Positions 38,100 to 45,008 of a stretch of DNA of 47,216 nucleotides are shown in pieces. Each line of letters opens with the position of its first letter. Within the stretch, counting starts at the first letter, position 1. The notes under the pieces were generated by a model that was given only the letters and a program-made list of their open reading frames with translations, ran no database searches and was not told the DNA's origin. The stretch covers positions 1-47,216 of IMG/VR virus record IMGVR_UViG_3300035156_000359; one strand, 5' to 3'. A program made the position numbers and the translations under genes. This DNA is from a virus.

Positions 38100-39878
38100 A
38101 TGCAGATTCACGACCTCACCCAGGGCACGCCCGAATGGCAGCAGTACCGGCTGGAGAAGTTCGGCGCCAGTGAGGCGGCCGCCATGCTCGGCATCTCGAT
38201 GTTGGTCAAGCGCAACGAGCTGCTGCACATGAAGGCCACCGGCACCGCCCAGGAGTTCAGCGACTGGGTGCAGAAGAACGTCCTCGACTATGGCCACCAC
38301 GTGGAAGCGCTGGCGCGCCCGCTGGTCGAAGAGCTGATCGGCACCGAGCTGTACCCCGTTACCTGCTCGGATGGGCGCCTGTCGGCGTCGTGCGACGGTC
38401 TGACCATGGCGGAAGACGTCGCCTTCGAGCACAAGCAGTGGAACCAGGCGCTGGCCGATGCCGTGGCCGGCGGCCAGCTGCCGGACGAGTACATGCCGCA
38501 GTGCCAGCAGATCATGATGGTGACCGGCGCCCGCAAGGTTGTGTTCGTGTGTTCCGACGGCACGTTCGACAATTTCGTCTATGTCTGGGTGCTGCCGGAT
38601 CCGGCCTGGCAGGCGCGCATCCGCGCCGGCTGGGCGCAGTTCGAAATCGACCTGGCCGAATACCAGCACGTCGAAGTCTTGCCGGCGCCAGTCGCCGCCG
38701 CGGTGCAGGACCTGCCCGCGCTGTCGATCCGCGTCGACGGCCAGCTGACCCTCAACCACAACCTGGTGGTGTTTGGCGAGAAGCTGCAGTCGTTCATCAA
38801 GGACATCGACACGAACCCGAGCGATGACCAGGCCTTCGCCGACGCCGAGCAGGCGATCAAGGTGATGGAGCGCGCCGAGGACGCCCTGGGCGCCGCCGAA
38901 GCGTCGGCCCTGGGCCAAATCTCGACGGTGGACGACATGGTGCGCACGGTCGCCAGCTACAAGGACCTGGCCCGCAAGACGCGCCTGATGCTGGAGAAGG
39001 TGGTCAAGGCGCGCAAGGAAACCATCCGCGTCGAGATCCAGCAGGCCGGCAAGGACAAAGCGGCCGCGCACATCGCCGCGCTGAATACGCGCCTGGGCAA
39101 GCCGTACATGCCGGCGATCCCGGTCGACTTCGCCGGCGTCATGAAGGGCAAGAAGACCGTCACCAGCCTGCGCGACGCGGTCGACACTGAACTGGCGCGC
39201 TTCAAGATCGCGGCCAACGCCGTCGCCGACCGCATCCAGATCAACCTGGGCACGCTGCGCGAGCTGGCCGCAGCCCACGCCTTCCTGTTCGCCGACACCG
39301 CGTCGATCGTGCTGAAGGACGCCGACGACCTGACCGCCCTGGTAAAGATGCGCATCGCTGAGCACGAGGCCGCCGAGGCGGCGAAAGCCGAAGCCCTGCG
39401 CGCCAAGATCGCCGAGGAAGAGCGCGTAAAGGCCGAGAAGGCCGTTGCCGACGCCGAGCGCGCGCGCGTCGCCGCCGAAACGAAGCGTCAGCTGGACGAG
39501 CAGGCCGCCGTCGTGGCCGCAGCGCGCGCCCAGCAGGAAGCGGCGGCACGCGCCACGCCTGCGCCAGCTGCAGAACCGTCGCCACGCCCAGCAACGGCAG
39601 TGTCCCTCGCCGGCACTGATGCCACTCCTGCGCCAGCGCAGGTGATGCCGATCGCGGCCGCGCGCCCAGCAGCACCGACCAGCGCGCCGAGCCTGCGCCT
39701 CGGCCAGATCGCCGAGCGCCTGGGCTTCAGCCTGACCGCCGACTTCCTCGCGTCCCTGGGCTTCGCCGCTGCCGGCCGCGAGCGCGCTGCGGTGCTGTAC
39801 CACGAAGCCGACTTCCAGTCGATGTGCGCCGCGCTGATCCGCCACATCAGCGCCGCCGCCCAGGCGAAGGCTGCGTGA
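38100..39878 (+). CDS. YqaJ-type exonuclease with long C-terminal extension
   Basis: This is a 592-residue protein. The first ~210 residues are the YqaJ/lambda-exonuclease-like domain: GTPEWQQYRLEKFGASEAAA, then Glu69 (YGHHVEA), Asp99 (SASCDGL) and Glu110-x-Lys112 (EHKQW) as metal and catalytic residues, and YMPQCQQIMMV. It digests one DNA strand for the annealing protein. Residues about 210-460 are coiled-coil-rich, about 500-560 are Ala/Pro-rich linker, and the last ~60 form a small helical domain. The extension is much longer than in standard YqaJ proteins. Confidence 0.9.
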   Translation: MQIHDLTQGTPEWQQYRLEKFGASEAAAMLGISMLVKRNELLHMKATGTAQEFSDWVQKNVLDYGHHVEALARPLVEELIGTELYPVTCSDGRLSASCDGLTMAEDVAFEHKQWNQALADAVAGGQLPDEYMPQCQQIMMVTGARKVVFVCSDGTFDNFVYVWVLPDPAWQARIRAGWAQFEIDLAEYQHVEVLPAPVAAAVQDLPALSIRVDGQLTLNHNLVVFGEKLQSFIKDIDTNPSDDQAFADAEQAIKVMERAEDALGAAEASALGQISTVDDMVRTVASYKDLARKTRLMLEKVVKARKETIRVEIQQAGKDKAAAHIAALNTRLGKPYMPAIPVDFAGVMKGKKTVTSLRDAVDTELARFKIAANAVADRIQINLGTLRELAAAHAFLFADTASIVLKDADDLTALVKMRIAEHEAAEAAKAEALRAKIAEEERVKAEKAVADAERARVAAETKRQLDEQAAVVAAARAQQEAAARATPAPAAEPSPRPATAVSLAGTDATPAPAQVMPIAAARPAAPTSAPSLRLGQIAERLGFSLTADFLASLGFAAAGRERAAVLYHEADFQSMCAALIRHISAAAQAKAA

Positions 39879-39879
39879 C

Positions 39880-40122
39880 ATGGCCGGCCAGCGCGCTTGC
39901 ACCTGGACCGTCCTACGGTGCAAGGAAGTCCCGTTCCAGCAGTTCCTCGGCGTCGACGGCGAGAAGGCCGCTGCCGCCCGAGTGAAGGAAGTGTGCGAAG
40001 TCGGCTCCCGCGCGGAGCTCGACCGCGACCTGATCGCCAAGTCGCGCTGGAACAAGCAGATCCGCCAGCCCTACCAGCAGTACCTGCAGGACCCTAAAAA
40101 TCAAACCACCCTGGAGAAATGA
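39880..40122 (+). CDS. Small hypothetical protein
   Basis: This is an 80-residue protein starting MAGQRACTWTVLRCKEVPFQ. It is mostly helical and basic toward the C terminus (LIAKSRWNKQIRQPYQQYLQ). It begins 1 base after the exonuclease stop and ends 3 bases before the next gene. No family is recognised. Confidence 0.72.
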   Translation: MAGQRACTWTVLRCKEVPFQQFLGVDGEKAAAARVKEVCEVGSRAELDRDLIAKSRWNKQIRQPYQQYLQDPKNQTTLEK

Positions 40123-40125
40123 AGA

Positions 40126-40872
40126 ATGAACGCCACCACCAAACAAGCTGCTGACGCACTCACCACCCTGAAGCGCGACGAGAACGGGTACGGCGCCGTG
40201 CCCGCATTCGAGGACTTCTACCTGCCGGAAGAGGAATTGGCGGACGGCGCAGTCGTCGACGGCAATGAGATCGCCGTGCGGCGCCTGGTGGACGACACGA
40301 GCACGAAGGCGATCGGAATCGGCGCCGCCTACCTCGCCGGCCACCGGGACATCAGCGCGTGGCAGCCGGCGGCACCGCTGGGCGACGAGTGGAATCTGGT
40401 GGTCGTGTCCGAGGACGACCAGGGCCCGTACGCCGTCTTCGCCCGCCCCGGAGTGCACGGCATCGCCGACGGCAAGGCCTTCGCCCAGGAGTTCCTGCTG
40501 GGCGCGATGATCAAGGCCGCGACCAAGCATCTCAGGACGCTGTCGAAGCCGTGGATCGATATGAAGGAAGGCGAGCAGAAGAGCGTGCTGGCCACCGTGC
40601 ACCGGGACTGCCGCGAGGCCGTGCGTGATGCGGTCGACATCATCGCCAGCAATGCGCGGCTGACGTTCCAGGCGTCGGTCGACCAGGTCGTCTTCAAGGA
40701 CGGCGTGAAGTGTGTGCTGACGCTGGCCAAGTCGGCCGAGGCGCACAGCTTGGCGGATGCCGAGGGCTCCTACGTCACGATCGTCATCGAAGAGCGCTCC
40801 AAGCTGCTGGCCGAGGGGAACGCGCTCGACGTCGATCCGGACCAAAAGCCAATGTTTGACGAGGCGGCCTGA
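40126..40872 (+). CDS. Hypothetical early phage protein
   Basis: This is a 248-residue protein beginning MNATTKQAADALTTLKRDEN with GGAGAAATGAAG just before it. The first half is beta-rich and contains IGAAYLAGHRDISAW. The second half is helical with ATVHRDCREAVRDAVDIIAS, then VTIVIEERSKLL. No family is named. Its place after the recombination genes suggests a DNA-processing or host-takeover role. Confidence 0.75.
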   Translation: MNATTKQAADALTTLKRDENGYGAVPAFEDFYLPEEELADGAVVDGNEIAVRRLVDDTSTKAIGIGAAYLAGHRDISAWQPAAPLGDEWNLVVVSEDDQGPYAVFARPGVHGIADGKAFAQEFLLGAMIKAATKHLRTLSKPWIDMKEGEQKSVLATVHRDCREAVRDAVDIIASNARLTFQASVDQVVFKDGVKCVLTLAKSAEAHSLADAEGSYVTIVIEERSKLLAEGNALDVDPDQKPMFDEAA

Positions 40873-40874
40873 TC

Positions 40875-41270
40875 ATGGCGCGCGGACCTGTGCAACACGG
40901 CGCGCTGGGCAGCAAGACAGCACAGTGCGCCGCGCGCGATGCGGTCGTGGCCAAGGTCACGGAACTGCTGCGGGAGGGACCGAAGACCGTGGCGGAGATG
41001 TATCCGCACGTGGTTTGCCTTCGGCCCACTTTTTCGAATTATCTGGCCCACATGCACAAGAAGCTGCGCCTGATCCACATGACGGGCGCCTACCGGAACC
41101 GCGCCGAGCTGTGGGCGTGGGGTCCAGACCCGAAGCTGGCGTCCGTGGACGACGAGATCGACCAGGCATTCGCCGTGCGTAGGGGCGTCGGCCCAGCGCG
41201 GCAGATTGGCATGCGTCGGGATTCACTGGTGGCGGCGCTGTTCGGACCGGCGCCGGGAGCAGCGGCATGA
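40875..41270 (+). CDS. Putative winged-helix-like protein
   Basis: This is a 131-residue protein. Residues about 17-85 (DAVVAKVTELLREGPKTVAE, MYPHVVCLRPTFSNYLAHMH) look like a winged helix: three helices followed by strands (KLRLIHMTGAYRNRAELWAW). The C-terminal tail is flexible and basic. DNA binding is plausible but not proven. The stop overlaps the methylase start (ATGA). Confidence 0.65.
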   Translation: MARGPVQHGALGSKTAQCAARDAVVAKVTELLREGPKTVAEMYPHVVCLRPTFSNYLAHMHKKLRLIHMTGAYRNRAELWAWGPDPKLASVDDEIDQAFAVRRGVGPARQIGMRRDSLVAALFGPAPGAAA

Positions 41271-42940
41271 AGCGCGACCTCATGACGCTGGGGCTCGACT
41301 TGGGCCACGAGCTCATCATCGACAACTTCGCCGGCGGCGGCGGGACGAGCACCGGCCTTGAGGCCGCTTTCGGCCGCCCGGTCGACATCGCGATCAACCA
41401 CGACCCCGAGGCGCTGGCAATGCACGCGATCAACCACCCGCACACGAAGCACCTGTGCGAGAGCGTGTGGGACGTCGACCCGATCAAGGTGACGAACAAC
41501 CTGCCGGTGGCGTTGGTGTGGTTGTCGCCCGACTGCAAACATTTCAGCAAAGCCAAGGGCGGCCGTCCGGTAGAAAAGAACATTCGTGGCTTGGCCTGGG
41601 TGACGATGCGCTGGGCGGCGAAGTGCAAGCCGCGGGTGATCATGCTTGAGAACGTAGAGGAGTTCCAGACCTGGGGCCCGCTCAAGATGGTGATGGTGGA
41701 CGGCGAGCCGACGTGGTTTCCGGACCCGGCCAAGAAGGGCGTTACCTTCCGCAGCTTCGTGCGCCAACTGGAGGGCCACGGCTACAAGGTTGGCTTCAGG
41801 GAGCTGCGCGCCAGCGAGCACAACACCCCGACGATCCGGAAGCGATTTTTCCTGGTGGCGCGCCGCGACGGCATCCCCATCGGCTGGCCCAAGGCATCGC
41901 ACGGTGCGCGCGACCTGCCGGCCGTCCTAGCGGGAAAAATGAGCCCGTTCCGCACCGCGGCAGAGTGCATCGACTGGTCGATCCCGTGCCCTTCCATCTT
42001 CAGCCGCAAGCGTCCGCTGGCCGAGAACACGCTGCGCCGAGTGGCCAAGGGCATCATGCGTTACGTGGTCGAAGCCGAAAAGCCGTTCGTGGTGCCGCAT
42101 GGCCCGATCCTCGTCTCACCTTTCCTGAACGAGCACGCGAACGCCAGCACCCAGCGTGTGATGCCGGCCGACGAACCACTGCGCACCATCTGCGCACAAG
42201 TCAAGGGCGGGCAATTCGGCTTGGTGCAGGCCTTCTTGGCCAAGCACTACACCGGCGTGGTGGGCTCCAGCCTGGGTGACCCGATCGGCACGATCACATC
42301 GAGCGACCATCACAGCTTGGTTACGGCGCACCTGACGAAATTCCGCACTGGCTCGACCGGCAGCGACTTGGTCGACCCGATGCCTACGATTACGGCGGGG
42401 CCGAAGGAGAACCCCGCCGGCGCGCCGCACGCGCTGGGGCTGGTGACGAGCAACCTGGTGAAGCTGCGCGGCACCAGCTGCGCGGCCAGCATGGACGAGC
42501 CGCTGCACACGATCAGCGCACAGGGCCAGCACCACGCGGAAGTGCGCGCATTCCTGATCAAGTACTACGGCGCCGACCAGGACCCGCGTCTCGAGGAACC
42601 GCTGCACACTATCACAACGAAGCACCGCTTCGGGCTGGTGACAATTCACGGCCAGGACTACGAGATCGTCGACATCGGTCTGCGCATGTTAGAGCCGCAC
42701 GAGCTGTACCGCGCGCAAGGTTTCCCGCCTGACTATGTGATCGCCGAAATTCCCGATCCGAAGCTGCTGTTTGTCAACGGGCACCAGGTGGAAGGCGACC
42801 CGCTCAAGCTGCCGCGCGTGAAGCTGCCGAAATCGTCGCAGGTGCGCATGTGCGGCAACAGCGTGTGCCCGCCGCTGTCGGAGGCCCTGATCCGCGCGAA
42901 CTTCCAGCACGAGCGCGAGATGGCGCGGGAGGCAGCATGA
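41267..42940 (+). CDS. Phage-type C5 cytosine DNA methyltransferase
   Basis: This is a 557-residue methylase. Motif I is FAGGGGTSTGLEAAFG (residues 21-36). The catalytic Cys90 lies in SPDCKHFSKAKGG, where the usual PPCQ is PDCK. The ENV motif is at 128-130. Residues about 260-470 hold a chain of related segments containing DEPLRTI / DPIGTI / DPMPTI / DEPLHTI / EEPLHTI, probably the target-recognition part. Motifs IX-X follow (LRMLEPHELYRAQGFPPDYV, MCGNSVCPPLSEALI). No restriction enzyme is adjacent, so it is an orphan methylase likely to protect phage DNA. Confidence 0.92.
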   Translation: MKRDLMTLGLDLGHELIIDNFAGGGGTSTGLEAAFGRPVDIAINHDPEALAMHAINHPHTKHLCESVWDVDPIKVTNNLPVALVWLSPDCKHFSKAKGGRPVEKNIRGLAWVTMRWAAKCKPRVIMLENVEEFQTWGPLKMVMVDGEPTWFPDPAKKGVTFRSFVRQLEGHGYKVGFRELRASEHNTPTIRKRFFLVARRDGIPIGWPKASHGARDLPAVLAGKMSPFRTAAECIDWSIPCPSIFSRKRPLAENTLRRVAKGIMRYVVEAEKPFVVPHGPILVSPFLNEHANASTQRVMPADEPLRTICAQVKGGQFGLVQAFLAKHYTGVVGSSLGDPIGTITSSDHHSLVTAHLTKFRTGSTGSDLVDPMPTITAGPKENPAGAPHALGLVTSNLVKLRGTSCAASMDEPLHTISAQGQHHAEVRAFLIKYYGADQDPRLEEPLHTITTKHRFGLVTIHGQDYEIVDIGLRMLEPHELYRAQGFPPDYVIAEIPDPKLLFVNGHQVEGDPLKLPRVKLPKSSQVRMCGNSVCPPLSEALIRANFQHEREMAREAA

Positions 42941-43575
42941 TCCCTGCCTTCCCGCTGCAATGGCCCGCCGGCTGGCCGCGCACGCCCGCCGGCGCCACGA
43001 AGCCCGGTCGGTTCGCGATGAAGAGCTCCGGCAAGTCGTTCCTGTCGATGACCGACATCACGATCGCAGAAGCGACCCGGCGCGTGCTGGGCGAGCTGGA
43101 CCGCATGGGCATCGACCGGCAGGACGTGGTGATCTCGACCAACCTGACGCTGCGCCTGGACGGCCTGCCGCGCTCGGGCCAGGCCGCGCCACGTGACGCG
43201 GGCGCCGCCGTCTACTGGGAAACGTCGAAGGGCGAGCGCCGCGTCATGGCGATCGACCAGTACGGCAAGGTGGAAGAGAACCTGGCTGCGATCGCCGCGA
43301 CCCTCGACGCCATGCGCGCGATCGAGCGGCATGGTGGCGCGCAGATCCTGGACCGGGCGTTCACCGGGTTCACCGCTTTGCCGGCGCCGGCCGCGGCCAA
43401 GGCGTGGCGCGAAGTGATGATCTTCGGCGAGTCGACACCCACGCGCGAGCAGCTGCGCCAACGGTACCGCGAGCTGGCGCGCACCCGGCACCCGGACCGC
43501 GCAGGCGGCAGCGACGCCGCGATGTCGGAACTGAACGTGGCCTTGGCTGAAGCTGAACGGGAGCTGGGGTCATGA
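42937..43575 (+). CDS. Phage protein with C-terminal J domain
   Basis: This is a 212-residue protein. The first ~155 residues are an unknown domain with a strand core (DVVISTNLTLRLDG, AVYWETSKGERRVMAIDQYG, then KVEENLAAIAATLDAM). The last ~50 form a J domain (TPTREQLRQRYRELARTRHP) with the HPD tripeptide at residues 185-187. HPD stimulates DnaK ATPase, so the protein may bring DnaK to a phage substrate. The start at 42937 overlaps the methylase stop. Confidence 0.85.
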   Translation: MIPAFPLQWPAGWPRTPAGATKPGRFAMKSSGKSFLSMTDITIAEATRRVLGELDRMGIDRQDVVISTNLTLRLDGLPRSGQAAPRDAGAAVYWETSKGERRVMAIDQYGKVEENLAAIAATLDAMRAIERHGGAQILDRAFTGFTALPAPAAAKAWREVMIFGESTPTREQLRQRYRELARTRHPDRAGGSDAAMSELNVALAEAERELGS

Positions 43576-43763
43576 TCGCGCGCGGCCCCGACCGCCGATG
43601 GCGCCCGCGCACGCCCGAGCTGCTGCTGCCCGAGCGCCGTGATGGCTTCGACCGGCGCGCGCTGCGCAATCAGCCGGCGCCGCCGTCAGCAATACGAATT
43701 GGTTATGGGGAAGCGGCGCCGCAGAATGAGCGCCGGCGGTTTCCGGAATCTGGAATGGAATAG
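43572..43763 (+). CDS. Small arginine/proline-rich protein
   Basis: This is a 63-residue frame starting MIARGPDRRWRPRTPELLLP, rich in Arg and Pro with no hydrophobic core. Its ATG overlaps the J-domain stop (ATGA), and it ends 5 bases before the AlpA-like gene. Coupling is the main support; composition alone would not convince. Confidence 0.45.
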   Translation: MIARGPDRRWRPRTPELLLPERRDGFDRRALRNQPAPPSAIRIGYGEAAPQNERRRFPESGME

Positions 43764-43768
43764 GAGAA

Positions 43769-43978
43769 ATGAATATGCAAACTGTTAAAAACCCGGCTCT
43801 GCCGGAAACCGGCTTCGTGCGCCAGGCCCAGCTGCTGGCCGGCGTCCTCCCCTTCTCGGCGTCGACGCTCTGGCGAAAGGTCCGCGCGAAGACCTTCCCT
43901 GCCCCGGTAAAACTTTCCGCTGGCGTCACGGCATGGAAGGCCGAAGAAGTGCGCGAATGGATCGCCAAGCCACACTAA
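43769..43978 (+). CDS. AlpA-family regulator / excisionase candidate
   Basis: This is a 69-residue winged-helix protein: TGFVRQAQLLAGVLPFSAST, the recognition part LWRKVRAKTFPAPVKLSAGV, and the family ending AWKAEEVREWIAKPH. AlpA-like proteins act as activators of integrase genes or as excisionases. It is the last gene before the probable right end, so in the circular phage it would lie just upstream of int. AGGAGAA precedes the ATG. Confidence 0.9.
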   Translation: MNMQTVKNPALPETGFVRQAQLLAGVLPFSASTLWRKVRAKTFPAPVKLSAGVTAWKAEEVREWIAKPH

Positions 43979-43983
43979 TTTGA

Positions 43984-44006
43984 TGTTGGTATGTTTGTTG
44001 GTATGT
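43984..44006 (+). repeat. Tandem direct repeats, candidate integrase arm sites
   Basis: TGTTGGTATGT occurs at 43984-43994 and again at 43996-44006, a 12-bp period, directly after the AlpA-like gene. Short tandem repeats beside the phage end are typical arm-type binding sites for the DUF4102 domain of P4-type integrases. The crossover core cannot be placed without the left end. Confidence 0.5.
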
Positions 44007-44021
44007 AGGAGGTATCAAAAG

Positions 44022-44060
44022 GGCGGAGCCGCATAACCATGCGGGTTTCCGCCTTTTTTT
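44022..44060 (+). terminator. Strong terminator at right end of prophage
   Basis: GGCGGA...TCCGCC encloses an inner stem CCGCAT-AACC-ATGCGG, followed by seven T on the plus strand. On the minus strand the same hairpin is followed by TTTT, so it can also end transcription of the gene at 44145-44762. Confidence 0.85.
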
Positions 44061-44144
44061 ATGTTCCAGTCGGGGGGACCACCAGACTTCCTTGTCCGGC
44101 CTCCTGCTGCCGGCGCGGTCGGATGCGACCTGCATCCAGCCCGC

Positions 44145-44762
44145 TCACGGCGCCAGCCGCCTCAATTCCACCACCCATACCCAGGGGTCGGCATCCCAGC
44201 TTCCGGCCCCATTGATCCGCTCCCACACCTTCCGATAGGCCAGCACCGGGTCGCCGTCGGCGCCGAGTGGGCCGATCCCTTCGGCCAGCGCGTCATCCGC
44301 ACTGATTTCCCGTAGCCGCTCGATCCGCACGTCGACGATCTCGAGCAGGATGCGGCTGGCGGCGCGCGGCATGAACAGCGCCGGGCGCCGGTGCCAGCGC
44401 GGCAGGTCGCCCGCCACCCGCCCGGCCAGCGGGTCGGCGCCATTGGGTTCATCGAGCGCGTAACGGTAGCGCTCGCCGCTCGCATGCGTCCGGTCGACGA
44501 AATACCACGCCTCACCCGCCTTGCCAGCCTTGGGTCGCGTTTCCCAGTGACCGAAAGCGAAATAGGTTTCGCGCACCCACAGGCGGTCGCCGGCCAGGCC
44601 GAAGCGGTTCGGCGCCGTCCCGGGCGCGCATTCTCCTTCCGGCTGCGGACGCAGCGCGCGGCGCGTCTGGCGCTTGGTGCCGTCGAGCAGCGCGCGCACC
44701 ATTTCTCCGGAAAACAGGATGCCGCGTTCCTTGATCATCCCTGGCGGTGGCTGTCGCTTCAT
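44145..44762 (-). CDS. Phage-associated hypothetical protein, ASCH-like region
   Basis: This is a 205-residue protein. The N-terminal part MIKERGILFSGEMVRALLDG followed by TKRQTRRALRP, the middle DRLWVRETYF and the later ILLEIVDVRIERLREISADD, then ALAEGI, are features of a widespread family usually found in phages and prophage remnants, probably related to ASCH-type RNA-binding folds. The start at 44762 is chosen from GGGAGAAAA upstream. It could be the outermost prophage gene or a neighbouring remnant. Confidence 0.8.
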   Translation of the reverse strand: MKRQPPPGMIKERGILFSGEMVRALLDGTKRQTRRALRPQPEGECAPGTAPNRFGLAGDRLWVRETYFAFGHWETRPKAGKAGEAWYFVDRTHASGERYRYALDEPNGADPLAGRVAGDLPRWHRRPALFMPRAASRILLEIVDVRIERLREISADDALAEGIGPLGADGDPVLAYRKVWERINGAGSWDADPWVWVVELRRLAP

Positions 44763-45008
44763 TTTTCTCCCCACTCTCCTGAAATTTCCCGTCCCGATAT
44801 CCGGTCCGTTCCATGCGAATTGACTCCGAAAATCACACAAAATCACGCCGCGCCGCGCCGGCCGTGCCAGCTTGCATCACACATTTTCACACTGTTCCAT
44901 ATTCGCCACGACGGCCGCCTGCCAGTCCTCCAAACTTTCATTTGCCTGCATAAAGTTGAGAATCATCAATATATAATTTTCAACACTTTCCCTTAATAAA
45001 TCTACAAA
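44763..45008. other. Intergenic region with AT-rich promoter-like stretch
   Basis: These 246 bases hold no gene. The last ~60 bases are very AT-rich and contain TATAAT (44972-44977), flanked by an imperfect dyad (GTTGAGAAT near 44955, AATTTTCAAC near 44975). This is a reasonable promoter for the lipoprotein gene, but no -35 with good spacing is visible. The prophage-chromosome junction may lie anywhere between 44007 and here. Confidence 0.45.

Noticed and set aside
38037-40055. 672-codon open frame on the minus strand
   Set aside because: It is the shadow of the YqaJ exonuclease and its neighbours; GC-rich codons leave the opposite frame open.
31066-42940. Restriction-modification system around the two methylases
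   Set aside because: No endonuclease gene lies beside either methylase; the HNH gene belongs to the terminase module.
44064-44083. tRNA 3'-end-like sequence GTTCCAGTCGGGGGGACCAC as an attR core
   Set aside because: The T-loop position that should be a purine is C, and the distance from the invariant C61 to a CCA end is two bases too short. Without the left flank it cannot be called.
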